64,000 bases of DNA, taken from Chitinilyticum piscinae (GTDB taxonomy: Bacteria; Pseudomonadota; Gammaproteobacteria; Burkholderiales; Chitinibacteraceae). The notes under the pieces are model-generated. The model saw nothing but the letters and a program-made list of their open reading frames with translations, searched no databases and was not told where the DNA came from. This document shows positions 55,974-64,000 of the stretch, piece after piece. Each line of letters starts with the position of its first letter. Position 1 is the first letter of the stretch. The position numbers and the translations under genes are program-made. The stretch is taken from NCBI RefSeq assembly GCF_015223195.1, contig NZ_JADFUA010000001.1, positions 310,001-374,000 on the forward strand, written 5' to 3'.

Positions 55974-56987
55974 ATGAAACAGGTCTTGCAGCAATTGTTC
56001 GGGGCATTTTCCGCCGCCGGGCTTAGTCCGCGTCCACGGCAACAGACCGAGGACGGACGGATTTCCGCGCTGCATGCCCTGCTGCAGAAGCAGCGTTTTG
56101 CCGAACTGAATCAACAGTTTGCCCGCCTGCCTGCCGAGCTGCAATTTCCCGCACTGCAATCACTGAGTTGCAACGGCAAAGCCGTCGAAAACTGGCTGCT
56201 GCTGCAACCGAATCTGCCAGCCCTGCTCGCCCACGCCTGCACCCTGCTAGCGCTGACCCGCAAGCTCAGCAGCCCGCTGGAACAGCATACGCTGCTGCAG
56301 GAAGCCGATGACTGCCTGCAACGCGCGCACACCCTCGCACCGGATGATCCCCTGCCCTTCTGTGTCGGGATTGCGGTCGGCTGTGCACTGGGCAAGGACA
56401 TGGATACGCTGGAAGAGCGCTTCGCGGCGCTGCGCCAGCGCGCCCCGCGCCACTACTGGGGGCAATTGCAACTGGTGCTGGCCTACACCGAACGCCGCGA
56501 TGATGCCGGCATGCTGGCCTTTGCCCGCAAAATGCATCGCCGCAGCCCGCGCGGCGACGGCTGCAACCTGATGCCGGTTCTGGCGCACCTGCAGATTGCG
56601 AGCCGCTTTGAGTCGCTGGCCGATCGTGAAGCGTACTGCCAGCGCAGCGATGTGCATGATGACATCGTGCGCTGCTATCTGCGCTCACTGGCCTCAAGCC
56701 ATTACGTGGTCAATGCGGCGACCAGTCATCAGCGCAACCACATGGCCGTCGCGCTGATTCTGGGTGGTGCCCTGCGTCACGGCCTGCGCGAACTGCGGCG
56801 ACTGGATGGCTATGACCCGCAAGTCTGGCGGCTGCTGGCGGCCAACTGGCGTGAAAACCGCAGCCCGGCCCTGATCATCGACCGCCTGCAGCGGCACCGG
56901 CCAGCCCGCAAGGCCAGCAAGCCGGCGGCACTGCCGACCGTGCTGCGCTCAAGCCTCAGCCAGATGACCCAGACCATACCGGGCTAA
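55974..56987 (+). CDS. Unknown helical protein
   Basis: A 337-residue soluble protein rich in Leu, Arg, Gln and Ala and largely helical, with TPR-like spacing in places. It has no signal peptide, membrane helix or catalytic motif I can name. ATG 55974 follows GGGGAGAAG. The last 39 bases overlap the maf gene on the opposite strand, so one of the two ends is embedded in the other gene. Confidence 0.75.
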   Translation: MKQVLQQLFGAFSAAGLSPRPRQQTEDGRISALHALLQKQRFAELNQQFARLPAELQFPALQSLSCNGKAVENWLLLQPNLPALLAHACTLLALTRKLSSPLEQHTLLQEADDCLQRAHTLAPDDPLPFCVGIAVGCALGKDMDTLEERFAALRQRAPRHYWGQLQLVLAYTERRDDAGMLAFARKMHRRSPRGDGCNLMPVLAHLQIASRFESLADREAYCQRSDVHDDIVRCYLRSLASSHYVVNAATSHQRNHMAVALILGGALRHGLRELRRLDGYDPQVWRLLAANWRENRSPALIIDRLQRHRPARKASKPAALPTVLRSSLSQMTQTIPG

Positions 56988-57539
56988 CAGCAACGCCGTT
57001 TCGTGCACCGGCAAGCCCATCACGCCGGTGAAGCTGCCAGACAGGTCGCTGACAAATAGCCCACCCCAGCCCTGAATGCCATAGGCTCCGGCCTTGTCCA
57101 GAGGTTCGCCACTGGCCACATACGCGGCGATCTGTGCTTCGCCGAGTGGCATGAAGCGCACCGAGCTGGCCGACAGTGTCACTTCGACTTCGCCACCGGC
57201 GCAGACCGCCACCGCAGTCAGCACCGCATGTGTCGAGCCGGACAGATCCCGCAGCATCGCCGCCGCATCCGCAGCATCCGCGGGTTTGCCAAGAATCCGC
57301 CCGTCATGGGCCACCGTGGTATCGGCACCCAGTACCGGCAACGCCGGCTCGCCGGCCGCACGCCAGCCTGCCAGTGCTTTTTCGCGCGCCAGTCGCAATA
57401 CATAGGCTTCGACAGTTTCATCCGGCAGGGGGGTTTCGTCGATGTCCGCACGAATCACTGCGAAGCGCACGCCAAGCTGGGCAAGCAGTTCGCGCCGGCG
57501 CGGGCTGCCGGAAGCCAGGTAAAGCTGGATATCAGTCAT
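56949..57539 (-). CDS. maf: Maf-family nucleotide pyrophosphatase
   Basis: A 196-residue house-cleaning pyrophosphatase acting on non-canonical or modified nucleoside triphosphates. It has LYLASGSPRRRELL, the conserved Lys in REKALAG, GADTTVAHDGRILGKP and GAYGIQGWGGLFV. ATG 57539 is chosen for the standard start. It is downstream of rlmH on the same strand, as in many betaproteobacteria. Its 3' end overlaps the convergent unknown gene by 39 bases. Confidence 0.95.
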   Translation of the reverse strand: MTDIQLYLASGSPRRRELLAQLGVRFAVIRADIDETPLPDETVEAYVLRLAREKALAGWRAAGEPALPVLGADTTVAHDGRILGKPADAADAAAMLRDLSGSTHAVLTAVAVCAGGEVEVTLSASSVRFMPLGEAQIAAYVASGEPLDKAGAYGIQGWGGLFVSDLSGSFTGVMGLPVHETALLLARYGLGHLAEA

Positions 57540-57600
57540 GGCAAACTCGAAATCATGGGTATATGGCTGTGCCAATTTATTGAAAACACCCTCATCGATA

Positions 57601-57618
57601 TAGATACCTGGGTATCTA
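57601..57618. repeat. Inverted repeat at the rlmH stop
   Basis: TAGATACC-TG-GGTATCTA, perfect 8-bp arms, covering the rlmH stop codon. A similar GGGTAT-CA-ATACCC covers the metF stop at 35244. Confidence 0.5.
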
Positions 57619-58086
57619 CTCGCGATGGTAGGGATGATTGTTCAGGATCGACACCGCGCGATACAGCTGCTCGGCGAGCAGTACCCGCACCATGCCGTGC
57701 GGCAGTGTCAGCGCCGAAAGCTGCAGCAGCTGGTCGGCACGCTGCTTCACCTTCGGATCAAGCCCATCAGTGCCGCCGATCACAAAGACCACCGGGCGGC
57801 CGTCGCCGTGCCAGCGCTTGACCTGCTCGGCCAGCTGCATCGTGGTCCAGTTGGCGCCGCGCTCGTCCAGCGCTACCAGTCGCGCATCCTGCGGTACAGC
57901 GGCCAGAATCCGTTCGGCCTCTTCCGCCATGACCTGTTGCGGCGTCTTCGCGCCCACCCGCTTGTCGGGCTTCAGTTCGATCAGCTGCACAGCAAATTCG
58001 CGCGGCATGCGCTTCACGTATTCGGCAAAGCCGTCCTCAATCCAGCTCGGCATCTTGTGGCCGAGCGCGATCAGAATGATTTTCAT
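57616..58086 (-). CDS. rlmH: 23S rRNA pseudouridine-1915 N3-methyltransferase
   Basis: A 156-residue SPOUT methyltransferase modifying helix 69 of 23S rRNA. Core motifs include [20 protein letters not shown] and [19 protein letters not shown], with the standard C-terminal end NNHPYHRE. Its usual upstream partner rsfS is not present; a TolC-family gene lies there instead. Confidence 0.97.
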   Translation of the reverse strand: MKIILIALGHKMPSWIEDGFAEYVKRMPREFAVQLIELKPDKRVGAKTPQQVMAEEAERILAAVPQDARLVALDERGANWTTMQLAEQVKRWHGDGRPVVFVIGGTDGLDPKVKQRADQLLQLSALTLPHGMVRVLLAEQLYRAVSILNNHPYHRE

Positions 58087-58096
58087 GGGCTACCTG

Positions 58097-58131
58097 CAAA
58101 AACAAACACCCGCAGACAGGATCTGCGGGTG
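58097..58131 (-). terminator. Terminator after the TolC-family gene
   Basis: Minus-strand stem CACCCGCAGA/TCTGCGGGTG with a 5-base loop, followed by a T-rich tail TGTTTGTTTTTG. Confidence 0.8.
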
Positions 58132-58154
58132 CATTGTGCCAGAGTGACGCGGGC

Positions 58155-59960
58155 TTAGCGTACAGCTTCGCGGATGATCTTCCACTTGCCATCCTCACGG
58201 GACAGCGTCAGTACCTTCTGCACCTGATCGCGGTAGCTGTCGGACTGATAGCTCTGGCTGAAGCTCACTTCCGCGGTCTTGTCGTCGAGCTTCTTCACCA
58301 CCGGCGCCTCGACCTTGACGCTGATCGTACCCGCCTTTTCGATACGTTGACGGCGCTGCTTTTCCCAGTCGGCACGGCTGCCCTGCTCTGGCTTGAATTG
58401 GCCGGCATAGCTGTCGAGGTATTTGCCGGCATCCTTGGCCGACCAGGCCGCTGCCCAGGCCGTCACCGCATCCAGTACCGCCTTGTCGGCAGCGGGCTCG
58501 GCACTCTTGCCTTCGCCGGCAGCCGTCAGCAGTGGATCGGCGGCACGCGGTGGACGTTCGGCCATGGCCGCTGCGCGATCGAGCGTGACCTCATCCGGCA
58601 AGGGCACCGCGCAGGTGATTTCCATGTCATTCTCCTGCGCGCCCCCCAGATCCTGCTCCGGCGCCTGCGGCTCCAGCGGCTGCAATTGCAGCACCGGCAA
58701 CAGGCGGTTGCTGATTCCCAGCACGCGCACCTGGGCAAACAGCTGGTCATACTGCGAATTTACCACCGACATACGCGCAGTAAACAATTCGTTTTCACTA
58801 TCCAGCAGATCCAGCAGCGAGCGCTGACCGATGTCGTACTGACGCTGGTAGGCTTCGCGCGCCTTGGCCGTGGAGAGCGCATGCTGCTCCTGGTAACGCA
58901 GCTGTTCGGTGAGGCGATTGACATCATTCCAGGCAATCACGGTGGACTGACGCACATCGCGGCAGATCCGGTCACGCATCTCGTAAGCGGAATTGAGCTG
59001 GTTCGAATACTGGTTGACCCGCGCGCGGTCAGCGCCACCGCGGAACAGGTTGTAATTCAGCACGACCTGCACGACGCCATCCTTGTAATCGCCATCGATG
59101 CCATCGCGATTCTGGTCCAGCCCTTGCGAGGCACGGAATTCAACCTGCGGCCAGTAGCCGCTTTTCTGCACCTCGGCACGAGCACGCGAAGCACGGACGT
59201 TGTACACCGCCGCCAAGAAGCTGGGGCTCTGGCGGATGGCCGTATTCAGCAGCTCGGCGGAAGCGGGCAGCTCCTTGGCCAGATTGGGCGCAGGCTCGAG
59301 ATCGCCCGCCGGTGGCGTCCCCACCAGACGGGTGTAACGAGTACTGACATCCTGCAGGTTGGCTTTCTGCACCAGCCAGTTCGACTCCGCCAGCGCCAGA
59401 CGGCCCGCAGCCTGCTCCAGATCGACCCGACGGCCGACACCGGCCTTCACACGCTCTTCGATCTGGTCATACAGCTCGCGGTGCACCGCATAGTTCCCAC
59501 GCGCCAGCTTTTCCAGCTCGCGATAGCGCAACACATCGTAGTAAGCCTTGGCCACCAGCTGGGCCACTTCGTCGGAAGATGCCAGCAACTCGTAGTATTT
59601 GCTCAGCTGCGCATAACCGAGGCTGCGCACCTCGTTCTGCACGGCAAAACCGTCAAAGAGCATCTGGCGCAGCTCGATGCTGGCACCGGGGTGACTGAAG
59701 GAATTGCGATCCTGCTTCGGCCGGCTCTGTGTTTCCTGGCCAGCATAGGCCTGCAGATTCACCTGCGGCAGATAGCGGCCACGCGCAACACCGATCTCGT
59801 CGCGCGATGCCTGAAAGTCATACCAGCGCGCCTTGACGTCGGGATTGTTGAGAATCGCGCGCTCGGTTGCCGAACGCAGCGTCTCGGCCACCGCGGACTC
59901 AGCCAGCAACGCGCCGCCCAGCGCCAGACCACACAGCCAGGCCAGTGTCTTGATTTTCAT
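58155..59960 (-). CDS. TolC-family outer membrane protein with extra C-terminal domain
   Basis: A 601-residue exported protein. A signal peptide (about 1-24, ending SAVA) precedes a TolC-type channel (about 25-455) with two repeats, for example TERAILNNPDVKARWYDFQASRDEIG and VVLNYNLFRGGADRARV. After a Pro/Glu/Ala linker comes a separate domain (about 490-601: VLDAVTAWAAAWSAKDAGKYLDSYA, closing with REDGKWKIIREAVR) resembling the NTF2-like Cds6 / SnoaL-type domain seen in some exported proteins. TolC proteins like this serve type I secretion of giant RTX adhesins, so it is a candidate exit channel for the protein at 2653-14067. ATG 59960 gives the signal peptide. Confidence 0.9.
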   Translation of the reverse strand: MKIKTLAWLCGLALGGALLAESAVAETLRSATERAILNNPDVKARWYDFQASRDEIGVARGRYLPQVNLQAYAGQETQSRPKQDRNSFSHPGASIELRQMLFDGFAVQNEVRSLGYAQLSKYYELLASSDEVAQLVAKAYYDVLRYRELEKLARGNYAVHRELYDQIEERVKAGVGRRVDLEQAAGRLALAESNWLVQKANLQDVSTRYTRLVGTPPAGDLEPAPNLAKELPASAELLNTAIRQSPSFLAAVYNVRASRARAEVQKSGYWPQVEFRASQGLDQNRDGIDGDYKDGVVQVVLNYNLFRGGADRARVNQYSNQLNSAYEMRDRICRDVRQSTVIAWNDVNRLTEQLRYQEQHALSTAKAREAYQRQYDIGQRSLLDLLDSENELFTARMSVVNSQYDQLFAQVRVLGISNRLLPVLQLQPLEPQAPEQDLGGAQENDMEITCAVPLPDEVTLDRAAAMAERPPRAADPLLTAAGEGKSAEPAADKAVLDAVTAWAAAWSAKDAGKYLDSYAGQFKPEQGSRADWEKQRRQRIEKAGTISVKVEAPVVKKLDDKTAEVSFSQSYQSDSYRDQVQKVLTLSREDGKWKIIREAVR

Positions 59961-60178
59961 CGGATTCGTTTCCCCAGTTATCTGACTGGCTGCTGCCTTG
60001 GTGGCGCGGCCGTTCTGTATTGTTAGCCACCCAGGCGGCTGTTGCAGAATGGCGCATACCCGCCATTCCAAACGGGTGATTCTAGCGGTTTTTATGGGGA
60101 TGTTGGTTACAACTCGTCGACATAAGGGTAAACCCCTGGTAAGGGTTTGCCTGCAAAAGCCCGCAGCGCTGAAATGAC

Positions 60179-60203
60179 AAAGCCCGGCATGAAGCCGGGC
60201 TTT
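60179..60203 (-). terminator. Terminator after the tRNA genes
   Basis: Stem AAAGCCCGGC/GCCGGGCTTT with a 5-base loop, just after the last tRNA-Lys on the minus strand. Confidence 0.75.
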
Positions 60204-60208
60204 GGAAT

Positions 60209-60284
60209 TGGTGGGTTGTCACAGGCTCGAACTGTGGACCTACGGATTAAGAGTCCGCTGCTCTACCAACTGAGCTAACAACCC
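60209..60284 (-). tRNA. tRNA-Lys (anticodon CTT)
   Basis: 76 bases including an encoded CCA. The cloverleaf is complete, and the anticodon loop CTCTTAA gives CTT, reading AAG. Identical to the next copy. Confidence 0.93.
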
Positions 60285-60321
60285 GAAGACACCCCGGAAA
60301 ACCGGTGCGTCTTGAAAGGGG

Positions 60322-60397
60322 TGGTGGGTTGTCACAGGCTCGAACTGTGGACCTACGGATTAAGAGTCCGCTGCTCTACCAACTGAGCTAACAACCC
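60322..60397 (-). tRNA. tRNA-Lys (anticodon CTT), second copy
   Basis: Identical in sequence to the copy at 60209-60284, with an encoded CCA. Transcribed together with it from the promoter at 60502-60529. Confidence 0.93.
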
Positions 60398-60408
60398 ATT
60401 CTGGAGTT

Positions 60409-60483
60409 TGGTGGGTCGGGTGGGGGTCGAACCCACGGCCAACGGATTAAAAGTCCGCTGCTCTACCACTGAGCTACCGACCC
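60409..60483 (-). tRNA. tRNA-Lys (anticodon TTT)
   Basis: 75 bases including CCA. The anticodon loop CTTTTAA gives TTT, reading AAA and AAG. First gene of the tRNA operon. Confidence 0.93.
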
Positions 60484-60501
60484 GTTTTCCAGAGAGGCCG
60501 G

Positions 60502-60529
60502 ATTATAAAGCTTTACCAAGCGCTGTCAA
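60502..60529 (-). promoter_or_regulatory. Consensus promoter of the tRNA operon
   Basis: Perfect TTGACA (60524-60529) and TATAAT (60502-60507), 16 bases apart. A GC-rich discriminator follows, as in stringently controlled stable-RNA promoters. Confidence 0.88.
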
Positions 60530-60628
60530 GCGCGTCATTCATCTTTTTGACATTTCGTCGCTGACACTCCCGCCAGCCTGCCGTAGACTGCCGGCTGATT
60601 TTCCCACCATCCCTGAGGAATTCCAGCC

Positions 60629-61009
60629 ATGCGTCTGCTTCATACCATGCTGCGGGTCGGCAATCTTGATCGCTCCATCCAGTTCTACACCGGTGTGCTC
60701 GGCATGCAGTTGCTGCGCCGCAACGATTACCCCGAAGGCCGCTTCACGCTGGCGTTTGTCGGTTACGGCGACGAGGCCCATCACACCGTGATCGAGCTGA
60801 CCCACAACTGGGATACCGACAGCTATGAACTGGGCACGGCCTTCGGCCACCTCGCGATTGCCACTGACGACATTCACGCCACCTGTGAGGCCGTACGCGC
60901 CAAGGGCGGCAAGGTTGTCCGCGAGCCGGGGCCGATGAAGCACGGCACCACCGTCATTGCCTTTGTCGAAGACCCCGACGGCTACAAGATCGAATTCATC
61001 CAGCCCTGA
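60629..61009 (+). CDS. gloA: Lactoylglutathione lyase (glyoxalase I)
   Basis: Detoxifies methylglyoxal by isomerising its glutathione adduct. The 126-residue protein has the four metal ligands His5, Glu56, His74 and Glu122 exactly where E. coli GloA has them, which suggests a nickel enzyme. [19 protein letters not shown] and [12 protein letters not shown] are characteristic. Confidence 0.97.
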   Translation: MRLLHTMLRVGNLDRSIQFYTGVLGMQLLRRNDYPEGRFTLAFVGYGDEAHHTVIELTHNWDTDSYELGTAFGHLAIATDDIHATCEAVRAKGGKVVREPGPMKHGTTVIAFVEDPDGYKIEFIQP

Positions 61010-61062
61010 TCGCCGCCTGCCGGCCCCCTGTGGCCGGTTTCGTCCGTACCGGAATCACGTTC

Positions 61063-62496
61063 ATGCATTTTGCCCTGAAAGCGCTCTCCAGCGCCCTGTT
61101 CTTTCTGCTGCCCGCCCTGGCTCATGCCGCCGCACTGGACGGCAGCCAGCTTTCGCTGTGGTGGATACTGCCGTTTGCCGGCATTCTGTTGTCGATCGCG
61201 CTCTGCCCGCTGTTCCTTCCGCACTTCTGGCATCTGCACTTCGGCAAGGTTGCCGCCTTCTGGGGGCTGGCCTTTCTCTTGCCGTGCGCGATCCTGTTTG
61301 GCGGGGGCACCGCCGGCACGGTTGTCATTCATGCCCTGGTCGAGGAATACATCCCCTTCATCATCCTGCTGTTTGCGCTCTATACCATCTCGGGTGGGAT
61401 ACTGATCTGGGGCAATCTGCATGGCTCGCCATTGCTCAACACCGGCCTGTTGGCGCTGGGTGCCATTCTGGCCTCGCTGATGGGCACCACCGGCGCCGCC
61501 ATGCTGCTGATCCGCCCACTGATCAAGGCCAACGACAACCGCCGCCACAATGTCCACGTGATCGTGTTTTTCATCTTCATCGTGGCCAATATCGGCGGCG
61601 GCCTCACACCGATCGGTGACCCGCCCCTGTTCCTGGGTTTCCTGAAAGGGGTCGGCTTTTTCTGGACCCTGCAGCACATGCTGCCGCTGGTTGCCTTCGC
61701 CTGCGCGGTATTGCTGGCCGTGTTCTTTGCCATCGACAGTTATTACTTCCGCAAGGAAGGCGTGCTGCCCTTTGACAAGACCCCGGATTCGCCGATCAAG
61801 ATTCATGGCAAGCGCAATATCCCGCTACTGCTGGCCGCTGTCGCCTGCGTCGTACTATCCGGCATCTGGAATCCCGGCATCACGCTGGAACTGGGGCCGG
61901 TGCACTGGCAACTGCAGAATCTGGCACGGGATCTGGCGCTGATCGGACTGGGGCTGCTGTCGCTGCGCATCACCCCGAAACCCGTGCGTGCCGGGAACGA
62001 TTTCAGCTGGGGCCCCATCCAGGAAGTAGCCAAGCTGTTTGCCGGGATTTTTGTTGCCATGGCTCCGGCCATTGCCATTCTGCGTGCCGGCGAGCAGGGG
62101 GCGCTTTCCGGGCTGGTGGCGCTGGTCTTTGCTGCAGACGGTGCGCCACGCGACCACATGTTCTTCTGGATGTCCGGTTCGCTCTCGGCCTTCCTCGACA
62201 ATGCGCCCACTTATCTGGTGTTTTTCAATCTGGCGCATGGCGATGCCATCCATCTGATGCATCAGATGCCCTCGACGCTGCTGGCGATTTCGGCGGGCTC
62301 GGTCTTCATGGGGGCGATGAGTTACATCGGTAACGCGCCCAACTTCATGGTCAAGGCCGTCGCCGAAGATCGCGGCATCAGGATGCCCAGCTTTTTTGGC
62401 TACATGGCTTGGTCACTGAGCGTCCTGCTACCGCTCTTCCTCATTATCACATGGGTATTCTTCCACCCCTACGGCGGAATGGGGCTTGCGGGCTAA
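61063..62496 (+). CDS. Sodium:proton antiporter-like transporter (NhaD / ion transporter superfamily)
   Basis: A 477-residue inner-membrane protein with a start like a signal anchor and about 12 further helices. It has two inverted halves, with ANIGGGLTPIGDPPLFLGF in the first and SLSAFLDNAPTYLVFFNLA in the second. The GDPP and DNAPT motifs are typical of NhaD-type and related ion transporters, and the annotation usually given is sodium:proton antiporter. The ion carried cannot be fixed from the sequence. ATG 61063 follows GGAA. Confidence 0.85.
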   Translation: MHFALKALSSALFFLLPALAHAAALDGSQLSLWWILPFAGILLSIALCPLFLPHFWHLHFGKVAAFWGLAFLLPCAILFGGGTAGTVVIHALVEEYIPFIILLFALYTISGGILIWGNLHGSPLLNTGLLALGAILASLMGTTGAAMLLIRPLIKANDNRRHNVHVIVFFIFIVANIGGGLTPIGDPPLFLGFLKGVGFFWTLQHMLPLVAFACAVLLAVFFAIDSYYFRKEGVLPFDKTPDSPIKIHGKRNIPLLLAAVACVVLSGIWNPGITLELGPVHWQLQNLARDLALIGLGLLSLRITPKPVRAGNDFSWGPIQEVAKLFAGIFVAMAPAIAILRAGEQGALSGLVALVFAADGAPRDHMFFWMSGSLSAFLDNAPTYLVFFNLAHGDAIHLMHQMPSTLLAISAGSVFMGAMSYIGNAPNFMVKAVAEDRGIRMPSFFGYMAWSLSVLLPLFLIITWVFFHPYGGMGLAG

Positions 62497-62809
62497 TACC
62501 AGCCAACCTATCTCAATTTCAGGCAAAACGCCCGGCTGATGCCGGGCGTTTTGCTTTCATCGAAACCCGATTTTTATTTACTGGATGACAAGCGGTTCTT
62601 TTTGTATAAACTTGCTCTTGGCTTTCTGACAGCAGTGCCGATGTAGTTTTCCTACGGCAATAAGGGAAAAAACGTCTTGCTGTCACTACTTTGACCTTTG
62701 TCAGTAGGCGGAAATACCAGCTGCGTATACTGCATTGCGAAGAGGGAAGTCAGCCGCGAGGCCGATGGCCTCTGGCAAACCAATCACAAACCAAGAAACG
62801 AGGTGTACT
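62497..62809. other. 313-bp gap with terminator and phosphoketolase upstream region
   Basis: The first part is the terminator at 62523-62554. The rest probably regulates the highly expressed phosphoketolase gene: TATACT (about 62727) is a good -10 but lacks a well-placed -35. A perfect hairpin GAGGCC-GAT-GGCCTC lies about 40 bases before the start codon, at 62758-62772. Confidence 0.5.
62523..62554. terminator. Terminator after the antiporter gene
   Basis: A perfect 14-bp stem GCAAAACGCCCGGC/GCCGGGCGTTTTGC with a TGAT loop. A and T runs on both sides make it bidirectional. Confidence 0.9.
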
Positions 62810-64000
62810 GTGGCTCAACCGCTTTCTCCCGATCTGCTCGATAAGATGCATCGCTACTGGCAGGCTACCAACTACCTGTCCGTTGGCCAGATTTATCTGC
62901 TGAACAACCCGCTGCTGAAAGAACCGCTGAAGCGCGAACACATCAAGCCGCGTCTGCTGGGTCACTGGGGCACCACGCCGGGCCTGAACTTCATCTACGT
63001 TCACGCCAACCGCCTGATCAACGACCGCGACATCAACGCTATCTACATCACTGGCCCTGGCCACGGTGGTCCTGGCTTCGTTGCCAACACCTGGGTTGAA
63101 GGCTCCTACGAAGAATTCTTCCCGAACATCGACCGCACCGAAGCCGGTATGCAGCGTCTGTTCAAGCAATTCTCCTTCCCGCGCGGCATTCCTTCGCACG
63201 TTGCTCCGGAAACCCCGGGCTCCATGCACGAAGGCGGCGAGCTGGGTTACTCCGTATCGCACGCTTATGGCGCAGCACTGGACAACCCGGATCAAGTCGT
63301 ATTTGCAGTAGTTGGTGACGGCGAAGCCGAAACCGGCCCGCTGGCTGCTTCCTGGCACTCCACCAAGTACATCCACCCGATCAACGACGGTTTCGTTCTG
63401 CCGATCCTGCACCTGAACGGTTACAAGATCGCCAACCCGACCCTGATGGCCCGCATGAACAAGGACGAGCTGACCGCTCTGTTCGTGGGTTACGGTTACG
63501 AGCCGATCTTCGTTGAACTGAAGCAAGAAACCTTCAACGACAAGGTTGAAACCTTCAACGACATCCACCAGGACATGGCAGCTGCCATGGATCTGTGTAT
63601 GGACAAGTTTGCCGCCATCCGCGAAGCAGCCAAGGCTGAACTGGCTGCCGGCAAGATGATTACCCGTCCGAAGTGGCCGATGATCATCATGCGCACTCCG
63701 AAGGGCTGGACCGGTCCGAAGGAAATCAAGGGCAAGAAGGTTGAGGATTACTGGCGTTCCCACCAGGTTCCGTTCTCCGACATCGACGGCGAAAACGTGC
63801 AGAACCTGGAAAACTGGCTGAAGTCCTACCAGATCGAAACCCTGTTCAACGCTGACGGCACCGTCAAGGAAGAACTGGTTGCCATCGCTCCGAAGGGCCA
63901 GAAGCGTATCGGCTCCAACCCGGTTGTCCACGGCCAGGTATCGAAAGACCTGAAGATGCCGGACTTCCGCAACTACGAAGTGAAGTTCGACAAGCCGGGC
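62810..64000 (+). CDS. xfp: Phosphoketolase (xylulose-5-P / fructose-6-P), N-terminal part
   Basis: TPP enzyme splitting xylulose-5-phosphate or fructose-6-phosphate into acetyl phosphate and a sugar phosphate. 397 residues are visible of an expected 790 or so before the window ends. Motifs include [49 protein letters not shown] and the TPP-binding [13 protein letters not shown] with NLN-like [11 protein letters not shown]. The start is GTG, with GAGGTG before it. Codon use is strongly biased to a few codons, unlike most neighbours, implying high expression. Confidence 0.95.
   Translation, partial: MAQPLSPDLLDKMHRYWQATNYLSVGQIYLLNNPLLKEPLKREHIKPRLLGHWGTTPGLNFIYVHANRLINDRDINAIYITGPGHGGPGFVANTWVEGSYEEFFPNIDRTEAGMQRLFKQFSFPRGIPSHVAPETPGSMHEGGELGYSVSHAYGAALDNPDQVVFAVVGDGEAETGPLAASWHSTKYIHPINDGFVLPILHLNGYKIANPTLMARMNKDELTALFVGYGYEPIFVELKQETFNDKVETFNDIHQDMAAAMDLCMDKFAAIREAAKAELAAGKMITRPKWPMIIMRTPKGWTGPKEIKGKKVEDYWRSHQVPFSDIDGENVQNLENWLKSYQIETLFNADGTVKEELVAIAPKGQKRIGSNPVVHGQVSKDLKMPDFRNYEVKFDKPG

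Overview
The window looks like chromosomal DNA of a betaproteobacterium, most likely from the Neisseriales. This is an inference from gene content and order. The supporting points are the EngB / cytochrome c4 / ResB-CcsB (System II cytochrome c maturation) block, a PF10136 'Gcr' membrane protein, an RlmH/Maf pair, an Mg-type HemB, and GC-rich coding sequence with dense intrinsic terminators. I see no phage, insertion sequence or CRISPR array.

Layout. 1-482: 5' part of a helical-repeat protein gene leaving the window. 940-2315: hemB and a small unknown gene. 2653-19663: the most unusual region, a tightly packed set of three genes. They are an 11.4-kb gene for a 3804-residue RTX-like secreted repeat protein (78 tandem units of about 46 residues), a 1449-residue protein with three tandem TPR plus GT9-like glycosyltransferase modules, and a fused double methyltransferase. 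I read it as a secreted surface or matrix fibre made together with enzymes that may decorate it. 19664-20144: two candidate small RNAs. 20145-22108: purE, a small membrane protein gene and purK. 22173-28051: a GGDEF cyclase, a Gcr / 2OG-oxygenase / YidD-like set and a DUF4272 gene. 28052-35169: a complete RND efflux operon with a divergent TetR gene, a palindromic operator and a GNAT gene. 35244-39000: metF and a MASE1 hybrid histidine kinase. 39128-39235: a candidate sRNA with an anti-Shine-Dalgarno loop. 39280-44100: engB, cytochrome c4, resB and ccsB. 44221-46488: two paralogous unknown genes and a COG0523 GTPase. 46485-53082: pth, a candidate structured RNA, cca, cysK, ilvA and a REC-DUF3369-HD-GYP regulator. 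53262-58086: hslU, prmC, grxD, an unknown gene, maf and rlmH. 58155-59960: a TolC-family protein with an extra C-terminal domain. 60209-60483: three tRNA-Lys genes behind a consensus promoter. 60629-64000: gloA, an Na+/H+ antiporter-like gene and the start of phosphoketolase.

How the parts fit. The giant protein ends in RTX nonapeptides and a type I secretion tail. No ABC transporter or adaptor gene is in the window, but the TolC-like protein at 58-60 kb could be the outer-membrane part of such a system. The GGDEF cyclase and HD-GYP protein make and degrade c-di-GMP, which often controls giant adhesins, but nothing here links them directly. The candidate small RNAs are all on the minus strand, end in clean intrinsic terminators, and two carry CCUCC motifs. 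All functional statements come from reading the sequence; no database search was possible.
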